This document shows, piece after piece, positions 22,536 to 30,506 of a stretch of 41,142 nt of DNA. The stretch lies in IMG/VR virus record IMGVR_UViG_3300047557_002300, positions 1 to 41,142 of that record; one strand, written 5' to 3'. Within the stretch, counting starts at the first letter, position 1; every line of letters starts with the position of its first letter. The notes under the pieces were generated by a model. That model was not told the DNA's origin, searched no databases, and saw nothing but the letters and a program-made list of their open reading frames with translations. This stretch comes from a virus. The translations under genes were made by a program, and so were the position numbers.

Positions 22536-22554
22536 GATGTGTGCATCTTCCAAG

Positions 22555-23268
22555 TCAGTTGGCGGAGTCAGATTCTTGTAGAAGCTCTCCGAAATATTCG
22601 GGTGCTTGTGACTCCATCCGCTTGGTAGAGAAGAGTCGGTTTTTTCGGATTGCATACTGTTGTTCGACTTTGACTCCTTGGGGGAGGTGGTCACCGTTTT
22701 GGTAAGCGTCACGGATGGCATCGAGGTTTGGGAGAGTTTCAAGTTTTGTTTTAGGTTCGGTTCGTTCTGAGAGAACTTCTCCTGACATTGAACGTACCAC
22801 GATTCTTTTGGTTGTGGTTGTTTCTTGTTCAATGCAGTATTTGGTTCTTTCGTCAGTGTGCCAAAACTCCGGGTCCGATGTGATCTCGACCGTGAGTTCC
22901 TTTTTCTTTGAAAGGACAAACTCATAGTTTTTGCCTTGTATCCGATTTGAGTCAAGCGGTAGTGCCCGCCTCAACCAGCTTACAAGATTTTTTAGCTGAC
23001 TCAGTTGGGACTCATGATGCCGTTTGGCTTGAGCAATGAGATCAGCTTCTTTCTTAATTCGTTCAAGGGCATCCTCATGGGCAGCCATGGCGTAGTAGAT
23101 GCGATCTACCTTTTCAGATCGCAGGCTTGCACAAGCTTCAAGCTCTGCTTGCGCCAACTGCTGGGACTCAGGAGTAAGGAGAGGAAGAGAGCGTTCCAGG
23201 GCACCATAGTGCTCGTACAGCTTGAGGATGTTGAGATCTTCAAGTTTAGTTTGAGTGATTTTGGACAT
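22555..23268 (-). CDS. Siphovirus Gp157-like protein
   Basis: This 237-residue protein from ATG 23268 has the Gp157 family layout: a helical coiled-coil N-terminal half (MAAHEDALERIKKEADLIAQ, then LSQLKNLVSWLRRALPL) and the later conserved part with NRIQGKNYEFVLSKKKELTV and SDPEFWHTDERTKY. Gp157-type proteins are linked to resistance of phage DNA to host nucleases or to phage DNA handling; the exact role is not proven. The C-terminus is Arg/Glu-rich and less well kept. It lies in the early minus-strand block. Confidence 0.75.
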   Translation of the reverse strand: MSKITQTKLEDLNILKLYEHYGALERSLPLLTPESQQLAQAELEACASLRSEKVDRIYYAMAAHEDALERIKKEADLIAQAKRHHESQLSQLKNLVSWLRRALPLDSNRIQGKNYEFVLSKKKELTVEITSDPEFWHTDERTKYCIEQETTTTKRIVVRSMSGEVLSERTEPKTKLETLPNLDAIRDAYQNGDHLPQGVKVEQQYAIRKNRLFSTKRMESQAPEYFGELLQESDSAN

Positions 23269-23270
23269 GA

Positions 23271-23390
23271 CTAGATTGTGTTGAATTGAGACTGAAATTT
23301 GTTGATGCAATAGGTCAGCAGCATGCCTGCCGCTGCCCAAAGTAAATCTTTAAGAAAAGGAAGTGCGGCAGCAAAAATTGATTCAAACAT
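23271..23390 (-). CDS. Small membrane protein preceded by family A RNA (39 aa)
   Basis: MFESIFAAALPFLKDLLWAA then AGMLLTYCINKFQSQFNTI gives a hydrophobic helix at about residues 5-28. No Shine-Dalgarno is present; instead the family A RNA element ends 20 bases before the ATG, as it does before the genes at 26350, 27475 and 36455. That shared context is the main reason to call it a real gene. Confidence 0.5.
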   Translation of the reverse strand: MFESIFAAALPFLKDLLWAAAGMLLTYCINKFQSQFNTI

Positions 23391-23410
23391 GATGAGATGA
23401 GTTTGATTGG

Positions 23411-23438
23411 TAGTCAGTTTAAGGTCATGACTAGGACG
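23411..23438 (-). ncRNA. Family A RNA element, copy 1
   Basis: On the minus strand: CGTCC, then a 6-bp stem TAGTCA/TGACTA enclosing the loop TGACCTTAAAC. It ends 20 bases before the ATG at 23390. The loop differs at one place from the GACGTTAAAC of the other copies. The stem sequence is unrelated to the other copies but pairs fully, which indicates compensatory change. Confidence 0.6.
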
Positions 23439-23448
23439 CAGAATTAAA

Positions 23449-23640
23449 TCAGTTAATCTCTAAACCTAGAGCATTGTTTAGTGCATTAACTATAAAGGTT
23501 TGCTGGTCATCTTGACCAAGTGATGTCCAGTATTCGAGCTCAGGATCTGTTTCATCCCATTCAATGTGAATAGTCAAAGTTCCATCTGGCTCATCAATGC
23601 ATTCAATCTTTAGCTTTTCGATCCAATTCAGATTCAACAT
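23449..23640 (-). CDS. Small acidic hypothetical protein (63 aa)
   Basis: The product starts MLNLNWIEKLKIECIDEPDG and has TLTIHIEWDETDPELEYWTS. It reads as a small alpha/beta protein, a type common among phage hypotheticals. It overlaps the next gene by 38 bases in another frame. There is no family call. Confidence 0.6.
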   Translation of the reverse strand: MLNLNWIEKLKIECIDEPDGTLTIHIEWDETDPELEYWTSLGQDDQQTFIVNALNNALGLEIN

Positions 23641-23821
23641 GGCCGATTAGTACGTTGATTGCGTAGTCTTCGTGGTGCATCTTAAGGTCAGCAGCTAGCT
23701 TGACAAGTTCCCAATGGGTATCATCTGGGATTTCAATGTCATAGCGTTTGTCGCCAGGAATGGAATCATTGCGTGGTTGCATGGCTAGTTGACGTGCGTA
23801 CTCAAGGATGTCATCCGTCAT
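23603..23821 (-). CDS. Small helical hypothetical protein (72 aa)
   Basis: The product includes MTDDILEYARQLAMQPRNDS and YDIEIPDDTHWELVKLAADL, then HHEDYAINVLIGHVESELDR. Its stop-start overlap with the SWIM-like gene (ATGA) shows coupling. It is compact and probably soluble. There is no recognised family. Confidence 0.6.
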   Translation of the reverse strand: MTDDILEYARQLAMQPRNDSIPGDKRYDIEIPDDTHWELVKLAADLKMHHEDYAINVLIGHVESELDRKAKD

Positions 23822-24759
23822 TTCTTAATAGCTGCTTTGAGTTGTGGAAGTGAGGTTCCGGGGAATGGTGTGTAACCAGCCTCCATCATATTGAAGAACA
23901 AATCCCACGCATGCTCCTGTGTGAAAACCTCCTTGGGTTTGTAGGTACGCCAGTGGGTAAGCGGAGCCTGTGCACCAGATTTGGTGTGTAGTAAAACAAA
24001 GCGCCCATCACTGGTGTGATCAGCAGGAGGTGCATACCACCAAGCCACACACTTATCAGGCGTACCACTGGCGCTGGCATTGCGTGTTTCAGTGCGCTTG
24101 CACAAAAGCTCACGGTATTTATTGAACCAAGTCAGATGGATGCACCATGGCTTGAAGCCCTGGATCTCCTCCTGAAACATGGATAGGTTATTCAGCTGAC
24201 GTTGGAAGGAACCACATGAGCACCATGGCTCACCAAATTGGGCTTGTTGCTCTTGCCCTTCATCAAGATCGCCATCCATATTGAGAGGACGATCAGGCAG
24301 GCGCAGACCATCCGGTGCAACCAGATGACCAAGGTCAGTTTGATCTGACTGCAAAAGCGTGGTCACCTTTGCAGGATCGTTGACATGAATAAAACGATCG
24401 GCCCAATGGGCTTGCAGTTGTGCGTTGGAGGTCAGGTGTCCGAGTGCGTGCGTGTAGTTCCAGCCCTTAAAAAGTATGTAAGCATTGTTATGCCATACAC
24501 TAGGGCCACGATAATTAGGGCCAAGGTAAGAAAAGAAATCTTTGAGTCTATGAGTATAAGTTGAGTATGCCGCTTTGATTAAGTTCCGTGAGTAAGTTTG
24601 CTCACTACCATCATGACGCACCACAAGACAATCATCGCCTCGCAGATAGATCCCAGCAATGCTGGTGTCATCAAAATCCTGGTAGGCACGGCGAATATTT
24701 GTCCGCGTGTAGATACACGCCTGCGCCGAGTTGAGCTCCGTCTGTAGTTGGGTAGACAT
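23818..24759 (-). CDS. SWIM-type zinc-finger protein
   Basis: This 313-residue protein has an aromatic-rich N-terminal half (LKDFFSYLGPNYRGPSVWHN, FKGWNYTHALGH) and a probable SWIM zinc finger (EPWCSCGSFQRQ followed by FKPWCIHLTWFNKY), the CxC-xn-CxH pattern. SWIM fingers are found with nucleases, recombination and transposase-like proteins, so a nucleic-acid role is likely. No catalytic motif was found. The leader before the ATG is CACTCACTCAACCCAACTC-AAAACA, the CAACTC-type sequence discussed in the findings. Confidence 0.6.
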   Translation of the reverse strand: MSTQLQTELNSAQACIYTRTNIRRAYQDFDDTSIAGIYLRGDDCLVVRHDGSEQTYSRNLIKAAYSTYTHRLKDFFSYLGPNYRGPSVWHNNAYILFKGWNYTHALGHLTSNAQLQAHWADRFIHVNDPAKVTTLLQSDQTDLGHLVAPDGLRLPDRPLNMDGDLDEGQEQQAQFGEPWCSCGSFQRQLNNLSMFQEEIQGFKPWCIHLTWFNKYRELLCKRTETRNASASGTPDKCVAWWYAPPADHTSDGRFVLLHTKSGAQAPLTHWRTYKPKEVFTQEHAWDLFFNMMEAGYTPFPGTSLPQLKAAIKK

Positions 24760-24789
24760 TGTTTTGAGTTGGGTTGAGTGAGTGAGGAA

Positions 24790-24999
24790 TCAAACGTGCC
24801 AGAAGGAGTCATCCTCCTGGTCCCTCGCCTTGAGTGTAGCATCGTGCTTTGCCTTTTGGTAAGCAGCTTTGCCCATGCGGTAGGTGCCGTAAAGGACAGC
24901 AGCCCAACACACTGGGTTACCAAGGATAGCTGCAATTGAACCAGCGACAACCGCTGTTGTACCAGCAGCTTTGATAGCAGACTTTTCTTCAGGTTTCAT
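24790..24999 (-). CDS. Small membrane protein (69 aa)
   Basis: MKPEEKSAIKAAGTTAVVAG is followed by a hydrophobic Ala/Gly-rich helix (SIAAILGNPVCWAAVLYGTY) and a charged Lys-rich tail. It is an early-region membrane protein of unknown role. The start lies in a divergent gap opposite the plus-strand gene at 25080. Confidence 0.6.
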   Translation of the reverse strand: MKPEEKSAIKAAGTTAVVAGSIAAILGNPVCWAAVLYGTYRMGKAAYQKAKHDATLKARDQEDDSFWHV

Positions 25000-25079
25000 T
25001 GTGTGATTGTTAACACAAATGGAAGGTTTGAATACGTTTTAAATAGGTGAGTAGAATTAGTGTAACAATTTAATACACA
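25000..25079. promoter_or_regulatory. Divergent intergenic region with inverted repeat
   Basis: The gap holds TTGTGT...ACACAA (about 25002-25017) around ATTGTTAA and an AT-rich stretch towards 25080. It probably carries the promoters of the minus-strand gene and of the plus-strand gene. No clear consensus boxes are seen. Confidence 0.35.
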
Positions 25080-25337
25080 ATGGACGACATCAAATACGTA
25101 CCGTTAACACAATTTCAAATTGAACCAACGCTTGATGATAAGTTTTGGTTAGAAAAAATAAAGCGTTCAATTCAAGATTGTGATTCGGTAAGTACATTGA
25201 AAGAAATGGCGACCTTGCTTGCGCAGATCGCCACTAATCGTCAAGGTGTAATTCGTGGGTTGATCCAAGACATGTTCATTTTCAACAATGTTTCAGTTGA
25301 TCCTGATGGCTTGGCAAACCCAGAGGTTAAGCCTTAG
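25080..25337 (+). CDS. Small hypothetical protein (85 aa), plus strand
   Basis: MDDIKYVPLTQFQIEPTLDD continues with KFWLEKIKRSIQDCDSVSTL and EMATLLAQIATNRQGVIRGL, a helical pattern I associate with phage hypothetical proteins. It is one of only two plus-strand genes in the right half of the window. It meets the minus-strand gene at 25334 with a 4-base convergent overlap of stops. Confidence 0.65.
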   Translation: MDDIKYVPLTQFQIEPTLDDKFWLEKIKRSIQDCDSVSTLKEMATLLAQIATNRQGVIRGLIQDMFIFNNVSVDPDGLANPEVKP

Positions 25338-26350
25338 AGGCTTTCATCCTCACCCGTCATGGGATCACGGGCAGGCAGTGCTTTAACTTCTGCATCACTC
25401 AAAGAACGAGAGACAGGAAGAATCTCGACACCTTGCTTGATGCCATAAGCACCACCAAGCTTTTCAGCATCCTGCTTTGCATGCTGGTTGATGTAATCAT
25501 TGAACATCTCCTGGAACTTCCAGGTTGATTCACGATCTTCATCGGGAATCGAAAGACGGCTCAGTGATTCAACAGCTGCATCTTGTGTGCTGTAATCAGG
25601 AATCTCAAAGGATTCAATGGCGCAGATCTCAACGTTGTTTGCACCGCGCATGTCATTGACAAGCACAGGACAGAACACGGTGGTTGCATAGAACTTCTCA
25701 TTGAAGCTCAAAGGAATCTCAGAGTCCAGCGCTTTAGACAGACACTTGGACATCTCCTTCTCATACATCCGAATCTTCTCGGATGCATCAGTGCCATTGA
25801 GACCCTTCAGCGTTAGCACCATGGGAATGTCATGGGCACGCTTGTTGTCCTGGGTAACGATATAAATCAGATACTTTGTACGTACGCTGTACTTACGCTT
25901 ATACATTTCGCCCTTGCTGTTTGCAAGGTCGGCTGCAATCTTATCGGCTTCCCAAAGTTCTTTGACATCAGGATCATCAAAGGTACCAACCACCTGGCGC
26001 ATCCCAGTGGTTTCTTCGACCATCAGAGGAGAACGCAACAGAACTTGAACGCGTGGTTCAGTAAAGTTCAGTCCTTCCTCAATGGAAGTATTAGGCGCCA
26101 TACCAAAGGTTTGTTTGTAATCCCAGATGACAGAGCCCTTGGTAAAATCCGATTCAGCGGCGTTCCACTTGCAGTTGTCAAGATCAGATTTACGAATAAA
26201 CCAACCGCGTACTTTTGATTTGTTGAGGGGTTGAATGGTGACAAGGTTCTGGTATCCAGATACAAATTCCTTGGATTGGAACATCCGGAAGGAATCAAGT
26301 CCACGGGTTGCAAGCGCAGTTGTTTTCTTGGTGGTCATGGAGGAAGTCAT
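25334..26350 (-). CDS. Phage DNA-metabolism hypothetical protein (338 aa), possibly DUF5895-like
   Basis: This 338-residue protein starts TRGLDSFRMFQSKEFVSGYQ. It has FIRKSDLDNCKWNAAESDF, WDYKQTFGMAP, then LLRSPLMVEETTGMRQVVG and KRKYSVRTKYLIYIVTQDNK. The pattern resembles DUF5895, a cyanobacterial/phage family with a suspected single-stranded-DNA role, but I am unsure. It lies in the replication block, preceded by the family A RNA element 20 bases before the ATG. An alternative ATG is at 26338. Confidence 0.45.
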   Translation of the reverse strand: MTSSMTTKKTTALATRGLDSFRMFQSKEFVSGYQNLVTIQPLNKSKVRGWFIRKSDLDNCKWNAAESDFTKGSVIWDYKQTFGMAPNTSIEEGLNFTEPRVQVLLRSPLMVEETTGMRQVVGTFDDPDVKELWEADKIAADLANSKGEMYKRKYSVRTKYLIYIVTQDNKRAHDIPMVLTLKGLNGTDASEKIRMYEKEMSKCLSKALDSEIPLSFNEKFYATTVFCPVLVNDMRGANNVEICAIESFEIPDYSTQDAAVESLSRLSIPDEDRESTWKFQEMFNDYINQHAKQDAEKLGGAYGIKQGVEILPVSRSLSDAEVKALPARDPMTGEDESL

Positions 26351-26369
26351 GGTTTGTTCAGAGTGAAGA

Positions 26370-26397
26370 TGGACAGTTTAACGTCGTGTCCAGGACG
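26370..26397 (-). ncRNA. Family A RNA element, copy 2
   Basis: On the minus strand: CGTCC, a stem TGGACA/TGTCCA and loop CGACGTTAAAC. It lies 20 bases before the ATG at 26350. Compared with the other copies the stem sequence changes but still pairs fully, while the loop is unchanged. Confidence 0.7.
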
Positions 26398-26402
26398 TGC
26401 AA

Positions 26403-26660
26403 TCAGGATAGATCCTCTTGCTGCAAAGGCAATGGAACCACTGACTTTTCTTTACATTCAAAGTATTCTTTAGCGGCTTGAGCCATGGCGTTGTAAATAC
26501 AATCGTCATGGTGACCAGCACCCCTCATGAAGTTAATCATTTGAAGAACCAAGCGATCTGTAAAGATCTCTCGAAACTCCATCTTTGTTTCAACTTCATC
26601 GGCAATGTGTTGCAAGATAAATAAATCTTCTTGCGCCTCAAGCCTGTTTCGAATGATCAT
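26403..26660 (-). CDS. Small hypothetical protein (85 aa)
   Basis: MIIRNRLEAQEDLFILQHIA, then VETKMEFREIFTDRLVLQMI and HHDDCIYNAMAQAAKEYF: a helical soluble protein of unknown family. The start overlaps the SSB gene stop by one base (TGATG), so they are coupled. Confidence 0.6.
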   Translation of the reverse strand: MIIRNRLEAQEDLFILQHIADEVETKMEFREIFTDRLVLQMINFMRGAGHHDDCIYNAMAQAAKEYFECKEKSVVPLPLQQEDLS

Positions 26661-27475
26661 CAGAAGGGTGCCTCTTCAAGTTCAGGCGCATTGCCGTATT
26701 GACCAGGCAGTTCTGGGAGACCACCACCGGAAGCAATGTTCCAGGGATCCTGGTTCTCCTCAGCAGTTCTGCCGCCCCAGAGTGGCGCCACATTGTCAGA
26801 GTTGGCAACCACAGTCTGAGGTCTGATGGTTTGTGATGCTGTATCACTGGATGCTTTTGGTGCAAGGGTCATTGAGACAAGTTGAATCTTTGTGGCATGA
26901 CGCCGCTCTTTGGTTTCCTTGTCTTGCCACGCATCAGTTACCAACCGACCATTGATGGTCAAGCCAGTTCCTTTGCGCGTAAAGTCAACAAGCAATTGAG
27001 CATTATTTAATTTGTCATTGTGTGAATTGATTGCATAGAAGTTGAATAGGTCAGCTTGATTCCGGCCAGTATTAACAGACAGAGACTGATTACAAATCAT
27101 CAAGCCATCTGCTGTTGTCTTAAATGCACGAGCATCATCCTGCTGGATGTCCTTGACACAACGTCCACTAAGGATAACTGTGTTCAAGATTGGGAATGCT
27201 TCTGTGACTGTGGCAATCACACCACCATGGAGTGAATAGCTGCGCGATTCAAGATCAAAACGCAGCTTGGCACCATGGATATAAATCAGTGCCCCCTTGG
27301 GAGTGCGTGCAAAACGATCAGAGTTTTTGCCGTAGACGTTGAGTTCGATTGGGGTTGGAGCTTTGTTACCTACAGGAGGCAACATGACATTGCAGCGCAG
27401 TGCCGTTGATGTAGCAGAGGTGTAGACCTCACGAGGTTCTTCTGTGGTTTGAGCACAGACAAAAGCTTGGTTCAT
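26660..27475 (-). CDS. ssb: Single-stranded-DNA-binding protein, two OB-like halves
   Basis: This 271-residue protein's first half (ALRCNVMLPPVGNKAPTPIE, IYIHGAKLRFDLESRSYSLH) and second half (NNAQLLVDFTRKGTGLTING, then RLVTDAWQDKETKERRHATK) both read as OB-fold strands. The C-terminus ends ELEEAPF, an acidic tail with a final Phe like the interaction tip of bacterial SSB. It would coat single strands during phage replication. It is coupled to the gene at 26403-26660, and a family A RNA lies 22 bases before its ATG. A second SSB-like gene lies at 40037-40423. Confidence 0.75.
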   Translation of the reverse strand: MNQAFVCAQTTEEPREVYTSATSTALRCNVMLPPVGNKAPTPIELNVYGKNSDRFARTPKGALIYIHGAKLRFDLESRSYSLHGGVIATVTEAFPILNTVILSGRCVKDIQQDDARAFKTTADGLMICNQSLSVNTGRNQADLFNFYAINSHNDKLNNAQLLVDFTRKGTGLTINGRLVTDAWQDKETKERRHATKIQLVSMTLAPKASSDTASQTIRPQTVVANSDNVAPLWGGRTAEENQDPWNIASGGGLPELPGQYGNAPELEEAPF

Positions 27476-27497
27476 GATGTTCCAAAGGGTTGTGTGA

Positions 27498-27527
27498 GAG
27501 GCAGTTTAACGTCTTACCTCAAGGACG
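27498..27527 (-). ncRNA. Family A RNA element, copy 3
   Basis: On the minus strand: CGTCC-TT, stem GAGGTA/TGCCTC (one U-G pair) and loop AGACGTTAAAC. It ends 22 bases before the SSB start at 27475. Stem bases differ from copies 1, 2 and 4, with pairing kept. Confidence 0.65.
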
Positions 27528-27557
27528 GAAGTGATCTTTATCTACTGAAATCTATAG

Positions 27558-27644
27558 TTAAATCTTTTCGATTCCAAGTAGAAAACTAATAACAACCGTT
27601 GCAGTTAAAACAGAAATAGTCAAAGCAAAATAATTTAGATTCAT
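27558..27644 (-). CDS. Tiny single-span membrane peptide (28 aa)
   Basis: MNLNYFALTISVLTATVVIS then FLLGIEKI is one hydrophobic helix with a short charged end. Its ATG is one base after the DNA polymerase stop, so it would be translated from the same message. Short length makes this a low-confidence gene. Confidence 0.4.
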   Translation of the reverse strand: MNLNYFALTISVLTATVVISFLLGIEKI

Positions 27645-27645
27645 A

Positions 27646-29511
27646 TCAATGAGTTTCAGCCCACGACGATCCTACACGAGAGTCTCCTTCTATAAGACAA
27701 CGAAAGCCAAAGAATTCCTGGGCCTGCGGAAAAGCAAGCATGGCCTGCTCACGGATTGCTTCTGTGTGTTGAAGTTTGCATGCGATCTGTACTTCATCAT
27801 GCACCATCAATAGTTGCTGCCAATCATGGTCATAAGCCAAGCCAAGATTCTGTTCAATGTTTTTTTGAATGTTGATGACAACTTGTTTCATGAGGATGGC
27901 ACCAGCTGATTGCAACAACACATTCAATCCTTTGAATGCAGAACGGCAATACAACTGACGGCGATCAAGCCCAATCAAATAACCACGTAGCCCAATTGTT
28001 TTATCAATCTCTAGCTTCAATGCTTTGAGTGCCGGTACGCCACGCATAAAACCATCGATAGCATCACGACCTAGCATGCGCAGTTCATTTTCATCCTTAA
28101 GGTTTGGATCAATAATCGAACCAGCCTTTACAGAACCACAGCCGTAGAGCATGCCATAGAGCAAACGTTTGCTGATGTCCCTGGTTTCTACACCAAATTG
28201 CTTTTGGTTGTAGGTATGAATATCAATTGTTTCATCGGTTACCAGCCGAGCGTATTCTCCGTTATCCCAGATTGCCAAATATCCAGCAAGGCAACGTAGT
28301 TCAAGTGCCTTAGCGTCAATACCAATGAGGTCCCAGCCGTCAGGAGGAGTGAACAGACTTCGACATTCTTTTCCATATGGCGAGTAAGACGCTGGGACCT
28401 GGCCCATATTTGGATTGCGGTGTGAACAGCGCCCAGTAATGCAACCGTTAGTAATAAGGTCGCCGTGGATACGACCAGTGTCATTGTTGTAGAGCTTGAT
28501 CCAAGCATTGTTGCCACTTGCGATTTGGCCAAGACGTTTTTTAACCAACATATATTCTGCCAATGCTTTTGCTTCTGGGTATGGAAGCTTCTCTAATACA
28601 TCATCATCAACAACTGGATTTCCTTTTTCAGTAAACTTCTCTGGTTTCCATCCGTACTTACTGCCAAGTCTTTGAGCAATCTGGTCACGAGATCCAGGAT
28701 TGAATTCTTCGTAGCTGACTTTTGTAAAGGGTTGCCCTTTGACATAACCACGTTTAGTATTGTTGACCTTTGGCACAAACACATGTTCGTGTTTGATGGG
28801 AGGAAAGATTTCCTTTAGCTTTGCCTCAAGTTGTGTTTCTTTTGTTCGTAGCTCATCCACGAGATCAAGAGCAGCATCCAAATCGAAAGGAACACCTGAT
28901 CGAATTTGTCTGTTAATCGCAAGAGCAAAGTCGTGCTCCAAGAGTAGAGACGACTCCGGATACGATTGACACGAGATAAGTTTCCAGAGACTTGAGGTAA
29001 CTGCCACGTCTTGAACGCAGTAGTCAAGCATCTGTTGACTGTATTCCGTGAAGTCTTTGAAGTCGATTTTATGGGTAGCCAAGCGCCATCCCCATGCCTT
29101 AAGTGATGCGGATCCACGTAGGTTCTTTGGAACCTGCGGATATTGTTCCGTGTCAAGTTCATAGAGTACCTCTTTGGGCCAGATCAATCGAGTGCAGATG
29201 AGAGTGTCAATGATGCGTGCATTGATTTGAATATCAGGAAATAATTTCTTTAAGACTGGGATGTCATAAAAACAAATGTTGTGGCCAATAAGAACATCAG
29301 CACGACTGAGATGCTCAAGAGCAGAGTCGATGCTGTCAGGATCAAAAGACAAAGTGGTTGAACGTTGGACATCATGGAGAACCATGCAGTGAACCTTGGA
29401 GGCCTGGTCATAAAGTCCATCTGTTTCAATGTCAAAGACATACCAGATTTCATTTTCTGAACTGGGCTTCATCTCGAACTTGGAGTTCTTCACTGGCAAG
29501 GCTTGTGTCAT
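27646..29511 (-). CDS. Family A DNA polymerase, T7-like
   Basis: This 621-residue replicative polymerase has an N-terminal 3'-5' exonuclease domain with VFDIETDGL (Asp27, Glu29), LIGHNICFYDIP and DYCVQDVAVT. The polymerase domain has motif A GIDAKALELRCLAG (Asp399), O-helix RDISKRLLYGMLYGCG (Arg444, Lys448, Tyr452, Tyr456) and motif C MVHDEV (His571, Asp572). Spacing in the O-helix equals that of T7 Arg518/Lys522/Tyr526/Tyr530, so Tyr452 sits where E. coli Pol I has Phe762; Tyr there is common in lytic phages. There is no 5' nuclease domain. The gene overlaps the one upstream by 62 bases. Confidence 0.95.
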   Translation of the reverse strand: MTQALPVKNSKFEMKPSSENEIWYVFDIETDGLYDQASKVHCMVLHDVQRSTTLSFDPDSIDSALEHLSRADVLIGHNICFYDIPVLKKLFPDIQINARIIDTLICTRLIWPKEVLYELDTEQYPQVPKNLRGSASLKAWGWRLATHKIDFKDFTEYSQQMLDYCVQDVAVTSSLWKLISCQSYPESSLLLEHDFALAINRQIRSGVPFDLDAALDLVDELRTKETQLEAKLKEIFPPIKHEHVFVPKVNNTKRGYVKGQPFTKVSYEEFNPGSRDQIAQRLGSKYGWKPEKFTEKGNPVVDDDVLEKLPYPEAKALAEYMLVKKRLGQIASGNNAWIKLYNNDTGRIHGDLITNGCITGRCSHRNPNMGQVPASYSPYGKECRSLFTPPDGWDLIGIDAKALELRCLAGYLAIWDNGEYARLVTDETIDIHTYNQKQFGVETRDISKRLLYGMLYGCGSVKAGSIIDPNLKDENELRMLGRDAIDGFMRGVPALKALKLEIDKTIGLRGYLIGLDRRQLYCRSAFKGLNVLLQSAGAILMKQVVINIQKNIEQNLGLAYDHDWQQLLMVHDEVQIACKLQHTEAIREQAMLAFPQAQEFFGFRCLIEGDSRVGSSWAETH

Positions 29512-29683
29512 TTTTGTTAATCCACGTCAAGATCTGTTGTGCTCCAGCCCGGTAAGGATGGGAGAAGATCTTGCTTAAAGCTACTTCTGAATCTACTGGA
29601 ATTAACTTGAATGCATTGGCTTTTGCGCAGGCAGTTATGGCAAATGGTGTGCCATCCTTCCAGGTAGCAATGATGTAGGACAT
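29450..29683 (-). CDS. Small hypothetical protein before the polymerase (77 aa)
   Basis: MSYIIATWKDGTPFAITACA then KANAFKLIPVDSEVALSKIF and AGAQQILTWINKNDTSLASE suggest a small alpha/beta protein. It overlaps the polymerase gene start by 62 bases in another frame. There is no recognised family. Confidence 0.6.
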   Translation of the reverse strand: MSYIIATWKDGTPFAITACAKANAFKLIPVDSEVALSKIFSHPYRAGAQQILTWINKNDTSLASEELQVRDEAQFRK

Positions 29684-29699
29684 AACAAATGAAAGACCG

Positions 29700-29735
29700 G
29701 ACAGATGATATCCGATCTTTCATGGGTGGCAAGTG
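29700..29735 (-). other. Hairpin between the Gp88-like and downstream gene
   Basis: GAAAGA...TCTTTC with inner CGGA/TCCG pairs forms a stem-loop in the 55-base gap. There is no T-run, so it is more likely a processing or spacing hairpin than a terminator. The exact ends are approximate. Confidence 0.35.
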
Positions 29736-29738
29736 CCT

Positions 29739-30506
29739 TCAGGTTATCTTTCGTTTTGTGCTGTATCCAACAAATCCACCTTCTTTCTTACGTTGCGACA
29801 AAGCTTGGCTTGCTTCTGATCCAGCCCGCTGGGAACCATGAACCAGAAGTGCGAATGATTTATCGCCAAGGCAATGACTGTCGTCATGGTCAATCGAGAG
29901 ACCAAGGTCAGCAGCCTGATCTTCTGTGTAGACCACGTGGGCAACACGGGTGTAGACATCAGGATACTTGTCGATCAAGTAATCAAGTGTCCCGCCGTGG
30001 GATGCGGTGAGATAGAAGTTGGATGGGATCATGTCACGCAAGTTGTACCACATACCAAGGGACTTGGTGTAGGCATAGAACTTCTGCTTGGGCCTGCCTT
30101 GGGCAACCATCATCCAAGCTTTCATGTAGTTCTCAGTCCAGAAGTCACCAGACTCATGGATGCGAACGAGATCTTTCGGTGGCTGCATTAGCAGCGATAG
30201 GTCGATCAAGTCACGGATCAACACGGCTTGGTTGCCGTTCATGTGAATGGTCTCGCGCAGTAGATCCCAGTTGTGCCAACGTGCTTCCCGCACTGCAGGC
30301 CTGGTCTCAGCCATGGCAGCAAAGCAACGGTAGTCACGTTCTGCTGTCACACCTGTGTACTGAGGCAGGTCAGTGATCTGACCAGTGGTGCGATCAGCAA
30401 ATGTTTTGCATACTCCAGCGTGCGGGCACGCATAACCAGCGGGCAAGTTAAAGATGAGACGGTTCTTAAGCTTGCCGTTACCTGTGGAAAACTTGAGGAG
30501 TTTCAT
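29739..30506 (-). CDS. Gene product 88-like (Gp88 family) protein
   Basis: This 255-residue protein's start LLKFSTGNGKLKNRLIFNLP, then AGYACPHAGVCKTFADR and ERDYRCFAAMAE, matches the mycobacteriophage gp88-type family with its early Cys cluster. The middle is IRDLIDLSLLMQPPKDLVRI and the end PDVYTRVAHVVYTEDQAADL. The function of the family is unknown; the Cys/His residues could bind metal. Its leader has a hairpin ATAAGC/GCTTAT (30527-30541) and CATTCAACTCAATTCACACC before the ATG, without a Shine-Dalgarno. Confidence 0.6.
   Translation of the reverse strand: MKLLKFSTGNGKLKNRLIFNLPAGYACPHAGVCKTFADRTTGQITDLPQYTGVTAERDYRCFAAMAETRPAVREARWHNWDLLRETIHMNGNQAVLIRDLIDLSLLMQPPKDLVRIHESGDFWTENYMKAWMMVAQGRPKQKFYAYTKSLGMWYNLRDMIPSNFYLTASHGGTLDYLIDKYPDVYTRVAHVVYTEDQAADLGLSIDHDDSHCLGDKSFALLVHGSQRAGSEASQALSQRKKEGGFVGYSTKRKIT

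Noticed and set aside
22536-22955. Long N-terminal part of the small gene at 22311-22535
   Set aside because: It is low-complexity sequence lying wholly over the Gp157-like gene in another frame; a good start exists at 22535.
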